NCBI GenBank assembly: GCA_903829815.1
Contig: CAIKRR010000015.1
Location: 1 to 64,000, forward strand
Direction of reading: 5' to 3'
Source of the DNA: an uncultured Pseudomonadota bacterium
Lineage (GTDB): Bacteria > Pseudomonadota > Gammaproteobacteria > Burkholderiales > SG8-39
Length of the DNA: 64,000 nucleotides
Shown: positions 1-7,799 of the stretch, one piece after another
Layout: each line of letters starts with the position of its first letter
How positions within the stretch are numbered: position 1 is the stretch's first letter
The notes under the pieces: generated by a model
Told to the model about the DNA's origin: nothing
The model's database searches: none
Seen by the model: only the letters and a program-made list of their open reading frames with translations
Translations under genes and position numbers: made by a program

Positions 1-68
1 CCTTCATCACGCAGGACACCGCCAAGTGGGCTCGCGTGGTGAAGGCAGCGGGCGTTCGCGCGGACTAG
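1..68 (+). CDS. Bug/TctC-type tricarboxylate-binding protein, C-terminal end only
   Basis: The reading frame entering the window from the left (codons from base 3) ends at a TAG at 66-68. Its last residues read FITQDTAKWARVVKAAGVRAD. This ending, with a W followed by a short basic helix and a terminal G-x-R-A-D, is the usual C-terminus of Bug-family periplasmic solute-binding proteins; the gene at 48243-49280 here ends in a very similar way. Only 21 residues are visible, so substrate and genomic context cannot be judged. The assignment rests on that resemblance. Confidence 0.6.
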   Translation, partial: FITQDTAKWARVVKAAGVRAD

Positions 69-151
69 GCAGCGCGCCCACCGGCCAGGCCCCGTGATCC
101 CGCTTGCGTCAGGGTCACGGAGGCGGCTGCCCTGGCGGCTGCCCTGGCGGC

Positions 152-880
152 TTACTTGCGGCGAATCTCGGCCGACGAGTTGATCGTGGCGTGCAGATTG
201 CGTGCGTACTCGATGGCACCGGGGGTGGACATGTCCGGTGCCGAGCGGATGTACTCCTTGGCACTGCGCAGTGCGATGGGCGGTGCCTTGAGCATCGCCT
301 TGCACAAGGTGTCGAGCGCGTCCTCGAGACCCGCCAGCGGTACCACGTCGCTGGCCAGGCCGAGTTCGAGCGCGCGCGCGGCGTTGATCATTGCGGTCGA
401 GTACACCAGATAGGCAATGGCCTTGCGCGGCAGGCGGTCGATGAGGGCCGACATCACCATGGTAGGCATGATGTTGTGGGCCATTTCGGGCACCTGGAAC
501 TGCGCTGCGTCGGACGCGAGCGTGATGTCGGCCGCGGCAGCCACGGCACAGCCAAAGCCCAGGGCGCGCCCTTGCACCACGCTGATCACCGGCACCGAGA
601 CGTTGCGGATGGCACCATAGCAGTCGAATACCACGTCGGAGAACTTGCGGCGCTCGAACGCCTCGGGTTCGACCGCCGGTTGGGGTTGCGGCACACGCCC
701 GACGCAGAAGTCGCTACCCGCACCACGCAGGATCACGATCTCGGCATGCGAGGAAGCGCCGGCGATGAGGCGGGTGAATTCGACCACCATGGCGTCAGTG
801 ACGGCATTGCCGCGCTCGGCATGGTTGAGGGTGATGGTGAAGACCGCGCCATTCTGCGAGGTGATGATATCTTCGGACAT
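152..880 (-). CDS. Enoyl-CoA hydratase/isomerase-family protein
   Basis: This is a 242-residue crotonase-fold protein, slightly short for the family (about 260). The oxyanion-hole region reads VVQGRALGFGCAVAAAADI and the second active-site segment FQVPEMAHNIMP. The second catalytic glutamate is present (the E of PEM), while the first, normally in a GGGxxLA context, is replaced by Ala. It may therefore be an isomerase or hydrolase of the superfamily rather than a hydratase; the substrate is unknown. The ATG at 880 follows a GGGAGA ribosome-binding site. It diverges from the MFS gene at 963 with an 82-base gap. It would act in cytoplasmic acyl-CoA metabolism, in line with other acyl-CoA genes nearby. 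Confidence 0.85.
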   Translation of the reverse strand: MSEDIITSQNGAVFTITLNHAERGNAVTDAMVVEFTRLIAGASSHAEIVILRGAGSDFCVGRVPQPQPAVEPEAFERRKFSDVVFDCYGAIRNVSVPVISVVQGRALGFGCAVAAAADITLASDAAQFQVPEMAHNIMPTMVMSALIDRLPRKAIAYLVYSTAMINAARALELGLASDVVPLAGLEDALDTLCKAMLKAPPIALRSAKEYIRSAPDMSTPGAIEYARNLHATINSSAEIRRK

Positions 881-962
881 GCTGTCTCCCGTGCGGGCTG
901 GATGAGCGCCGGACTATGCCGCGCTTCGCGTGGCGACGCAATGCTCCCGGGAGCGATTGGAC

Positions 963-2204
963 ATGACCACCCCTTTTCCGCAATCGATGCCACTGCCACA
1001 CGCGTCGCCGCTACCGCGCTCGACCACGCTGCTGCTCAACCTCGCGCACGCCCTCGATCACATGTTCGTGCTGATCTTTGCGGCAGCCATCGCGCCGATT
1101 GCCGCCGAATTCGGCATCGCGCACTGGGAAGACCTGATGCCCTTTGGTGTCGGTGCCTTCGTCATGTTCGGGCTGGGATCGATTCCGGCCGGGCGCCTCG
1201 GTGACCTCTGGGGCCGGCGCAACATGATGATCGTGTTCTTTGTCGGCATCGGCGCCAGCGCCATTCTCGCCAGCCTTGCTCGCACGCCGATGGAACTGGC
1301 GGTGGCGCTCACCATCGTGGGGACCTTCGCCTCGATCTATCACCCCGTGGGCATCCCGATGATCGTGCAGGGTGTACGCAACCAGGGCGCCACCATCGGG
1401 CTCAACGGCTTTTCCGGCAACCTGGGCGTAGCCCTGGCCGCTCTCGTCACCGGGCTCATCGTCCAATGGGCCGGGTGGCGCGCCGGCTTCTGGCTGCCAG
1501 GCCTCTTCGCCATCGGCTGCGGCATCGTGTTTGCCCTCACCGCACCCCCGGAGCGCGAGTCACCGGCGCGGCGCAATGTGCCCAACCCGCACAGCCTGCC
1601 CGATCACCTGCTGCTGCGCGTCCTGGCCGTCATCACCGCCACCGGCATGAGCGGCAACCTGCTCTTCCAGTTCACCACCAACGGCAACGCGCGCCTGCTC
1701 ACCGAGCGCTTCGAGGGCATCCTGGCCGATCCGGCCCTGGTGGGCATGCTGCTCGCCGCGATCTACGCAACCGCTTCAGTCGCGCAGGTGCTGGTCGGCC
1801 GACTCATCGACCGGGTACCGGTGCGCACGCTCTACCGAGCCATCGTGATCTGCCAGATTCCCTTTCTCGTGGCGGCCGCACACGCGCAAGGCTGGGTGTT
1901 CTTCGTGCTGCAACTGGGCATCATGGTGTGCATCTTCGGTGCCATTCCGTTCACCGACGCGATCATGGTGCGCCATGTCGATGACAAGATGCGCTCGCGG
2001 GTCGCCGGCATGCGCACCGCCATTACCTTTGGCAGCAGCGCGCTCGCAGTCTGGGCTCTGGGGCCGATCGTGAAGTCGACCGGCTTCGATACCCTGCTCT
2101 ACCTCATGGGCGGCATTGCGGTCTGTACCGCGTGCCTCGTGTCACTACTGCCAAAAGACGAGGTGCTGGCAGCCGCTCAGGGGGAGGCGGGCGCCAGCAC
2201 CTGA
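963..2204 (+). CDS. MFS transporter
   Basis: This is a 413-residue inner-membrane protein with about twelve hydrophobic segments in two halves. A classic MFS motif A, GRLGDLWGRRNMM, lies between helices 2 and 3. I chose the ATG at 963 over the in-frame ATG at 930 because GGGAG lies about nine bases before it and the protein then starts with a short polar leader ahead of helix 1. The gene converges on the enoyl-CoA hydratase-like gene at 2218 with only 13 bases between. Substrate is not evident; location beside acyl-CoA genes suggests an organic acid, which is inference only. Confidence 0.88.
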   Translation: MTTPFPQSMPLPHASPLPRSTTLLLNLAHALDHMFVLIFAAAIAPIAAEFGIAHWEDLMPFGVGAFVMFGLGSIPAGRLGDLWGRRNMMIVFFVGIGASAILASLARTPMELAVALTIVGTFASIYHPVGIPMIVQGVRNQGATIGLNGFSGNLGVALAALVTGLIVQWAGWRAGFWLPGLFAIGCGIVFALTAPPERESPARRNVPNPHSLPDHLLLRVLAVITATGMSGNLLFQFTTNGNARLLTERFEGILADPALVGMLLAAIYATASVAQVLVGRLIDRVPVRTLYRAIVICQIPFLVAAAHAQGWVFFVLQLGIMVCIFGAIPFTDAIMVRHVDDKMRSRVAGMRTAITFGSSALAVWALGPIVKSTGFDTLLYLMGGIAVCTACLVSLLPKDEVLAAAQGEAGAST

Positions 2205-2217
2205 GGGCACCGAACGG

Positions 2218-3000
2218 TCAGACCCCGCGGAAAACCGGCTTGCGCTTTTCCATGAAAGCCTTGCGACCTTCCTTGTAATCTTCGCTGTTGAAGCAGCGAT
2301 CAAAGAGCACCTGCACTGCATCCAGGTCGCGCTCGGCGTCGGCCTTGCAGGCCGCATCGATGGCAGCGAGCGCCGCCTCGATGGTGAGCGGCGCGTTATC
2401 GGCGATGGCACCGAGCGTCTCGGCGCAGGCTGCGTCGAGGTCGGCCACCGGCACGACACGATTCACCAAGTGCATGTGCGCCGCCTCGGCCGCGTTGTAG
2501 CGGCGCGCGGTGGCGAAGATCTCGGCGGCATAGGCCGGGCCGACCAGATCGACCAGGCGCTTCAGACCCGCGTAGGGGTAACCCAGCCCGAGGCGCGCTG
2601 CCGGCACGCAGAAGCGCGCGTCATCGGCCGCGATACGCATGTCGCAGGAAAGAGCCAGACCCAGCCCACCACCAAAACAGATGCCTCGGATGCGCGCCAC
2701 GGTAGGGAGGCGCGCAGCCACCAGCGCGGCTCCAGCGGCCTGCGATGCACGGTTGTATTCGGCAGCCGCATCGGCCGAGCCGCGCTTGGCTTCAAACTCG
2801 GAGATGTCAGCACCCGAAACAAACGCCTTCTCACCATCGCCGGTGAGACAGATGGCGCGCATGTCGGGGTCGCCGTCAAAGTCGGCCAGTGCCTCGGGCA
2901 GTGCGCGCCACATGTCGTAGGTGACCGCGTTGTACTTGTCGGGGTTCGAGAAGACGATCCAGCCAATCGAGCCTTCGCGCCGAGTCTTGAGTTCAGCCAT
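2218..3000 (-). CDS. Enoyl-CoA hydratase-like protein lacking both catalytic glutamates
   Basis: This is a 260-residue crotonase-superfamily protein. The oxyanion-hole loop (IRGICFGGGLGLALSCDMR) and overall length fit enoyl-CoA hydratases. However, the first active-site Glu position (GGGLGLA instead of GGGCELA) and the second (VPAARLGLG instead of xPEVxLG) are both non-acidic. It therefore probably catalyses a different crotonase-type reaction or uses other residues. The ATG at 3000 has an AAGGAG site only seven bases upstream, just after the stop of the CoA-transferase gene at 3011, so the two genes form a tight operon: transferase first, crotonase second. A joint role in activating and converting a carboxylic acid CoA ester is inferred. 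Confidence 0.85.
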   Translation of the reverse strand: MAELKTRREGSIGWIVFSNPDKYNAVTYDMWRALPEALADFDGDPDMRAICLTGDGEKAFVSGADISEFEAKRGSADAAAEYNRASQAAGAALVAARLPTVARIRGICFGGGLGLALSCDMRIAADDARFCVPAARLGLGYPYAGLKRLVDLVGPAYAAEIFATARRYNAAEAAHMHLVNRVVPVADLDAACAETLGAIADNAPLTIEAALAAIDAACKADAERDLDAVQVLFDRCFNSEDYKEGRKAFMEKRKPVFRGV

Positions 3001-3010
3001 CACCTGCTCC

Positions 3011-4204
3011 TTAGACGATGCGCTTGGCGCGCAGGGTTTCAATCTGTTCATCGGTCAGGCCGAGGTCGCGCAGCACCTCGGCCGTGTGCTCGCCCTGTTC
3101 GGGCGTAGCACTGGCCATCGAGGCCGGGGTTCGCGACAGGCCCACCGCCTGGTTGACGATGTTGATGTCACCCAGCACCGGGTGATGCACCGTGGCGGCA
3201 GCGCCGATGTGCTGCACCTGCGGATCGGCAAACACCTGATCAAGGGTATAGATCGGGCCACTGGGTACGCCGGCCTCGTTGAGGCTGGCGACCCACTGGG
3301 CCGACGTACGGGTCGAGGTGGTGCGATTGATTTCCTCGTTGAGCGCCTTGCGGTTCTTTGCCCGCAGCGGCTCGGTCTTGAAGTCTTCGCGCTCAAGCAG
3401 TTCGGGCCGATCGAGCGCCTTGCACAGGCGTATCCACATGCCACCGCCCGAGGCACCGATATTGAAGTAGCCATCGCTGCTCTTGTAGGCCGATGTGGGC
3501 ATGCTGGTGGGGTGATCATTGCCCACCTGCGGGGGCACCTCGCCCTTCATGAGAAAGCGCGCGGCCTGGAAGTCCATGAGCGCAATCTGCGACATGAGGA
3601 GCGAGCTTTGCACCCACTGGCCTTCGCCCGACGCCTCACGCTCGAGCAGTGCGGTCATGATGCCGATGGCAGCGAAGTAGCCCGAGGTGAGATCCGCAAT
3701 GGCGGTACCGGCCCGCACCGGGCCCTCGCCGGGGAAGCCGGTGGTGGCCATGAAGCCGCCCATGCCCTGGGCAATCTGGTCAAAGCCCGGGCGACTGGCG
3801 TAAGGGCCGTCCTGGCCGAAGCCCGAGATGCTCGCGAGAATGATGCGCGGGTTCACTTTCTTGAGCGACTCATAATCGATACCCAGACGAAACTTCACAT
3901 CGGCACGGTAGTTCTCGACGACGACGTCTGCGCTCTCGACCAGACGCATGAAGAGCGCCTTGCCCTCGGCCTCCTTGAGGTTGAGGGTCATCGATCGCTT
4001 GTTGCGATGCAGATTCTGGAAGTCCGGACCGTGCCGCGGCCCGCCCATGTTCTCGTTGGGGTCAACCCCGGGCGGCGACTCGATCTTGATGACATCGGCG
4101 CCAAAGTCTGCAAACTGCTTGACGCAGGTGGGACCAGCGCGCACGCGGGTGAGATCGAGGATGCGAAAGCGCGACAGCGCGCTCGAGGCGGGCAGGTGGG
4201 GCAT
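3011..4204 (-). CDS. Class III CoA-transferase (CaiB/BaiF family), nucleophile Asp replaced
   Basis: This 397-residue protein has the full family III CoA-transferase layout. It starts with RILDLTRVRAGPTCVKQFAD, followed by GADVIKIE, the VENYR segment near residue 97, SISGFGQDGP near 126, and a C-terminal domain. The region holding the catalytic Asp reads GQWVQSSLLMSQIALM, so the residue aligned with the nucleophile (residue 204) is Met. The second CoA-transferase in this window (7800-9023) has Asp at the same place in GQHIDCALLDSQ. CoA transfer through the usual aspartyl thioester therefore looks impossible, and some relatives may use another residue. The gene leads the operon with the crotonase gene at 2218 and diverges from the acyl-CoA dehydrogenase gene. 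Confidence 0.88.
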   Translation of the reverse strand: MPHLPASSALSRFRILDLTRVRAGPTCVKQFADFGADVIKIESPPGVDPNENMGGPRHGPDFQNLHRNKRSMTLNLKEAEGKALFMRLVESADVVVENYRADVKFRLGIDYESLKKVNPRIILASISGFGQDGPYASRPGFDQIAQGMGGFMATTGFPGEGPVRAGTAIADLTSGYFAAIGIMTALLEREASGEGQWVQSSLLMSQIALMDFQAARFLMKGEVPPQVGNDHPTSMPTSAYKSSDGYFNIGASGGGMWIRLCKALDRPELLEREDFKTEPLRAKNRKALNEEINRTTSTRTSAQWVASLNEAGVPSGPIYTLDQVFADPQVQHIGAAATVHHPVLGDINIVNQAVGLSRTPASMASATPEQGEHTAEVLRDLGLTDEQIETLRAKRIV

Positions 4205-4289
4205 GGCAGGCTCAGGTGTCGAAGCGAAGAAGGCGGAACCGACGAGCGGGGTCAGGACAGGCCCAGCGGGGTCGGGCTGCAGGGCGTCC

Positions 4290-4295
4290 TATAAT
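4290..4295 (+). promoter_or_regulatory. Candidate -10 element for the acyl-CoA dehydrogenase operon
   Basis: A perfect TATAAT lies in the 270-base divergent region between the CoA-transferase (start 4204) and the acyl-CoA dehydrogenase (start 4475). No convincing -35 hexamer is found 16-18 bases upstream, so it may depend on an activator. The leader would be about 175 bases. Confidence 0.4.
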
Positions 4296-4474
4296 ACTCG
4301 GGAGGCGTGCATGCCGCCCGGGCGACCTGCCGGCCTCGTTGATCCCGAGCCTGCCCGGGCTGCAGCACCCGCGTCGAAGCCGGGGATGCCCCCGCACAGT
4401 GCGCCGTCGAACTACCCTGTCGAAACCCCAGACTGCCCAGACCCTCTGCCCGGACCACCCGAGATACCGCCGCC

Positions 4475-5659
4475 ATGACCGACCACCATCAACAAGATCA
4501 CCACCATGACGAGGAAGACCTCGCCGAAATCCGCAAAGGCGTGGTGCGACTGTGCGCCACCTTCCCGATGGAGTACTGGCGCGAAACCGACCGCGAGCGG
4601 CGCTACCCCACCGAATTCGTGCGGGCCCTGACCGAAGCCGGCTACCTGTCGGCGCTGATTCCCGAAGAATACGGCGGCAGCGGTCTGGGACTGCGCACGG
4701 CCGCTGCCATTCTGGAGGAGGTGCAGCGGTCGGGTGCCAACGGTGCGGCCTGCCATGCGCAGATGTACACCATGGGTACGGTTCTTCGGCATGGCAGCCC
4801 CGCCCAGAAGACGCAATACCTGCCAGGCATCGCCGCCGGTGAACTTCGCCTCCAGGCCTTTGGCGTCACCGAACCCACGGCCGGCACCGACACCACCTCG
4901 ATTCGCACCACCGCGGTGCGCGACGGCGATCACTTCGTGGTCAACGGCCAGAAGGTCTGGACCTCGCGCGCCGAGCATTCCGATCTGATGCTGCTGCTCG
5001 CTCGCACCACGCCGCGCGATCAGGTCGCCAAGCGCACCGAGGGCCTGTCGGTCTTCGTGGTCGACATGCGAAAGGCCGTGGGCAACGGACTCACCATCCG
5101 CCCGATCCGCACCATGATCAACCACGCCACCACCGAGGTGTTCTTCGACAACCTGCGAGTGCCAGCCGAAAACCTCCTGGGTGCCGAGGGCAAGGGCTTT
5201 CGCTACATTCTCGATGGCATGAATGCCGAGCGCATCCTCATTGCCGCCGAGTGCATCGGCGATGCCAAGTGGTTCATCGAGAAGGCGCGCAACTATGCCA
5301 ACGAGCGCCAGGTGTTCGGGCGCCCGATTGGCCAGAACCAGGGCGTGCAATTTCCGATTGCGAAAGCCTACATGGCGATGCGCGCCGCCGAACTGATGGT
5401 GGAGAAAGCCGCCAGCCTCTACGAACGAGGCGAGCCCTGTGGCCCCGAGGCCAATATGGCCAAGCAACTGGCCGCCGAAGCCTCGTGGCAGGCCGGCGAC
5501 ATGTGCCTGCAGACCCATGGCGGCTTCGGCTTTGCCGAGGAGTACGATGTCGAGCGAAAATTCCGCGAGACCCGGCTCTATCAGATCGCACCCATCTCGA
5601 CCAACCTCGTACTGTCGTATCTGGCCGAGCATGTGCTCGACCTGCCACGCTCCTACTGA
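4475..5659 (+). CDS. Acyl-CoA dehydrogenase
   Basis: This 394-residue FAD enzyme oxidises an acyl-CoA to the enoyl-CoA. Signature segments are FGVTEPTAGTDTTS (residues about 129-142), the flavin/substrate loop VNGQKVWTSRAEHSD (157-170), and the C-terminal QTHGGFGFAEEY. The usual C-terminal catalytic Glu in an EGT motif is absent (the segment reads YQIAPISTN). A Glu in DGMNAERILIA (residue 252) sits where isovaleryl- and long-chain acyl-CoA dehydrogenases carry their base, so it probably belongs to that subgroup. The N-terminus is His- and Asp-rich. It heads a plus-strand run with the alpha/beta hydrolase 26 bases downstream. The substrate is unknown, though a branched acyl-CoA is plausible. 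Confidence 0.9.
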   Translation: MTDHHQQDHHHDEEDLAEIRKGVVRLCATFPMEYWRETDRERRYPTEFVRALTEAGYLSALIPEEYGGSGLGLRTAAAILEEVQRSGANGAACHAQMYTMGTVLRHGSPAQKTQYLPGIAAGELRLQAFGVTEPTAGTDTTSIRTTAVRDGDHFVVNGQKVWTSRAEHSDLMLLLARTTPRDQVAKRTEGLSVFVVDMRKAVGNGLTIRPIRTMINHATTEVFFDNLRVPAENLLGAEGKGFRYILDGMNAERILIAAECIGDAKWFIEKARNYANERQVFGRPIGQNQGVQFPIAKAYMAMRAAELMVEKAASLYERGEPCGPEANMAKQLAAEASWQAGDMCLQTHGGFGFAEEYDVERKFRETRLYQIAPISTNLVLSYLAEHVLDLPRSY

Positions 5660-5685
5660 CCCGCGAACCCAACGGAGAACTCCCG

Positions 5686-6576
5686 ATGCCCTACGCAACC
5701 ACCGACGATGGCGTGCGCCTGTACTACGAGGAAGCCGGCAGCGGCATCCCGATCATCTTCGTGCACGAATTTGCCGGTGACCACCGCAGCTGGGAGCCGC
5801 AGATGCGGCACTTCTCGCGCACCCACCGCTGCATCACCTACGGTGCGCGCGGCTACCTGCCCTCCGACGTGCCCGATTCGCCCGACCAGTACTCCCAGGC
5901 CCGTGCCCGGGACGACATCCGGGACGTGCTCGCCCATCTGAAGATCGAGCGCGCCCACGTGGTGGGCCTGTCGATGGGTGGGTTTGCCACGCTGCACTTC
6001 GGCATGCACTACCCGCAGATCGCGCGCTCCATCCTGGTCGGTGGCTGTGGTTATGGTGCCGCCCCGTCCGCCCGCGAGCAGTTCAAGGCCGAAGCGGCAG
6101 CTACTGCCGCCAAGATCGAACAGGACACCATGGAAATGGTGGCCAAGCCTTACTCGCTCGGCCCGACCCGCGTGCAGTTCCAGAACAAGGACCCGCGTGG
6201 CTGGCAGGAGTTTGCAACCCAGTTGGGTGAGCACTCGACGCGGGGCTCGGCCCTCACCATGCTCGGCGTGCAGAGCCGCCGGCCGTCGCTCTGGGACCTG
6301 CAGGAAGACATGAAGAAGATCAGCGTGCCCACGCTGATTCTCAATGGCGACGAGGATGATCCGTGCCTGGAGCCCGCGCTCCTCATGAAGCGGCTGATTC
6401 CCACTGCCGGTCTGTCGATCATTCCGCGCTCGGGCCACACGATCAACATCGAAGAGCCCGACGAGTTCAATCGCCTTGTGGGCCAGTTCATCAGCACCGT
6501 CGATGCCGGCCGCTGGTCACCGCGCGACCCGCGGTCGATCTCCAGTGGCATTCTCGGCATGAGCGACAAGAAGTAA
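5686..6576 (+). CDS. Alpha/beta hydrolase
   Basis: This is a 296-residue cytoplasmic alpha/beta hydrolase with no signal peptide. The nucleophile elbow GLSMGG places the catalytic Ser at residue 96. An acid is available in the LNGDEDDP segment, and the His lies in RSGHTINIEEP. The oxyanion loop reads FVHEFAGDHRSW, with HE where many relatives have HG. The start at 5686 is supported by GGAG nine bases upstream; the longer open frame to the left only overlaps the dehydrogenase gene in another frame. Its place between an acyl-CoA dehydrogenase and a maleate-isomerase-like gene suggests an ester, lactone or C-C bond hydrolase in the same catabolic route. The exact reaction is unknown. Confidence 0.85.
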   Translation: MPYATTDDGVRLYYEEAGSGIPIIFVHEFAGDHRSWEPQMRHFSRTHRCITYGARGYLPSDVPDSPDQYSQARARDDIRDVLAHLKIERAHVVGLSMGGFATLHFGMHYPQIARSILVGGCGYGAAPSAREQFKAEAAATAAKIEQDTMEMVAKPYSLGPTRVQFQNKDPRGWQEFATQLGEHSTRGSALTMLGVQSRRPSLWDLQEDMKKISVPTLILNGDEDDPCLEPALLMKRLIPTAGLSIIPRSGHTINIEEPDEFNRLVGQFISTVDAGRWSPRDPRSISSGILGMSDKK

Positions 6577-6601
6577 TCCACCAGCGCAGCCAGACACCGC
6601 C

Positions 6602-7384
6602 ATGACCATCCAGGTACGCCCCCCCATCATCGGCTTTCATACCGACGAGCTTGCCCCACGCGGCAAGATCGGCGTGATCGTGCCAGCCACCAACTCGATC
6701 GTGCAGCCCGAGATGGACTCGATGCGCCCGCCCGGGGTCACCAACCATGTGTCTCGCATGTTCCTGCCGCCGCGGCCCTATGGCGACATGGACGAGTACC
6801 GGCGTCTGCTCGAGACCGAGGAGGGCGAGTTCGATGCGGCCTTGAAGCTCGTGCTGCTGTGCGAGCCGGCAGTGATTGCCGAAGGACACTCGATTCATTC
6901 CTTTCGCGGTGATGCGGCGCGCGGGCGTGCGCAGAAGGCCGAATTCGAAGCGCAGGCAGGCGTGCCCTTCTGGACGCCATCCACGGCCGTGCTCGAAGGG
7001 CTCGAAGCCATCGGCTCACCTAAGAAGATCGCCATCCTCTCGCCTTACTGGCCACCGGCTGACGACATGATTGCCCATTTCATGCGCTCGGCCGGTTACG
7101 ACGTGGTGGGCTCGGGCGGCCTGCGTGCGATGGGTGCAACCAATGTGGCGCGCATTCCGGCCGCGCGCATCCTCGAAGGGTTTCGCATGGTCGATCGGCC
7201 CGACGCCGAGGCGCTGGTGCAAGTGGGGACGGCCCTGCCGATGTCAGGACTCACCGAACAGATCGAGCGTGAGCTTGGCAAGCCCGTGATCGGCGTGAAC
7301 GTAGCCACCTACTGGGCGACGCTGCGCTCGATCGGCATCACCGACCGGATCAGCGGGTTCGGGCACCTGATGGCGCGATGCTGA
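6602..7384 (+). CDS. Maleate isomerase / Asp-Glu racemase superfamily protein without the catalytic cysteines
   Basis: This 260-residue protein matches the maleate cis-trans isomerase/arylmalonate decarboxylase fold. It has the N-terminal segment KIGVIVPATNSIVQPEM (residues 22-38), the central ILSPYWPPADD, and the second-domain strand VQVGTALPM. Active family members use two cysteines, one in each half-domain. By eye the corresponding positions are Gly (near 95, in AVIAEGHS, and near 209, in VQVGTAL). One Cys at 87 lies too early in its strand. It may be an altered-mechanism or non-catalytic member. It begins 25 bases after the hydrolase gene and is followed after 13 bases by the SMR-like gene, as expected for an operon. 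Confidence 0.72.
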   Translation: MTIQVRPPIIGFHTDELAPRGKIGVIVPATNSIVQPEMDSMRPPGVTNHVSRMFLPPRPYGDMDEYRRLLETEEGEFDAALKLVLLCEPAVIAEGHSIHSFRGDAARGRAQKAEFEAQAGVPFWTPSTAVLEGLEAIGSPKKIAILSPYWPPADDMIAHFMRSAGYDVVGSGGLRAMGATNVARIPAARILEGFRMVDRPDAEALVQVGTALPMSGLTEQIERELGKPVIGVNVATYWATLRSIGITDRISGFGHLMARC

Positions 7385-7397
7385 GCGAGCGCCCCTG

Positions 7398-7730
7398 ATG
7401 CTCTACTGGCTCCTGCTGGTCGCAAGCGGCACCTGCGGTGCCATCGCGAGCGTGCTGCTGAAAGTGGCGGCTCCGATCAGTGACTCGATCAGCGAGAGCC
7501 TGCCCGGCATCCTCACCTATGGGGCAGCGGTGGTGGTGTACGGACTGGGGTTCGTGATGTATGCCATCGCCCTGAAGCGACTGCCGCTCACGCTTGCCTA
7601 CCCGGTGATGATCGCCACCACCATGATCGAGGTCTGGGCCTGGGGCCTGTACTCGGGCGAACCGCTGCTCCTGCGCGGCGTGCTGGGTGCCGGGTTCATC
7701 GTGCTCGGCGCCTGGCTCATCGTGCGCTGA
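7398..7730 (+). CDS. Small four-helix membrane protein, SMR/EamA-like
   Basis: This 110-residue protein consists almost entirely of four hydrophobic helices in the SMR arrangement. The helix 1 segment ends VLLK, and the helix 3 region AYPVMIATTMIEVWAWG resembles the AYAIWSGLG helix of EmrE. The Glu that drug-exporting SMR proteins carry in helix 1 (Glu14 in EmrE) is not present; the region reads SGTCGAIASVLLK. It is therefore unlikely to be a cationic-drug antiporter and may transport a neutral or anionic small molecule. It lies last in the acyl-CoA dehydrogenase/hydrolase/isomerase-like gene string, suggesting a link to the same substrate, which is inference. Confidence 0.72.
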   Translation: MLYWLLLVASGTCGAIASVLLKVAAPISDSISESLPGILTYGAAVVVYGLGFVMYAIALKRLPLTLAYPVMIATTMIEVWAWGLYSGEPLLLRGVLGAGFIVLGAWLIVR

Positions 7731-7799
7731 CACGGTCACGCAGACGCCTGCACGACGCAACGTCCTCCCACAACCTTTCTCCCACTGACGGTGACCCCC

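Noticed and set aside
104-1204. 366-residue plus-strand open frame over the first enoyl-CoA hydratase gene
   Set aside because: His/Arg/Gly-rich composition with no domain; it is the shadow of the minus-strand crotonase gene and the MFS gene start in high-GC DNA.
4412-5698. 428-residue minus-strand frame opposite the acyl-CoA dehydrogenase
   Set aside because: The plus strand carries a clear acyl-CoA dehydrogenase with all motifs; the antisense frame has none.
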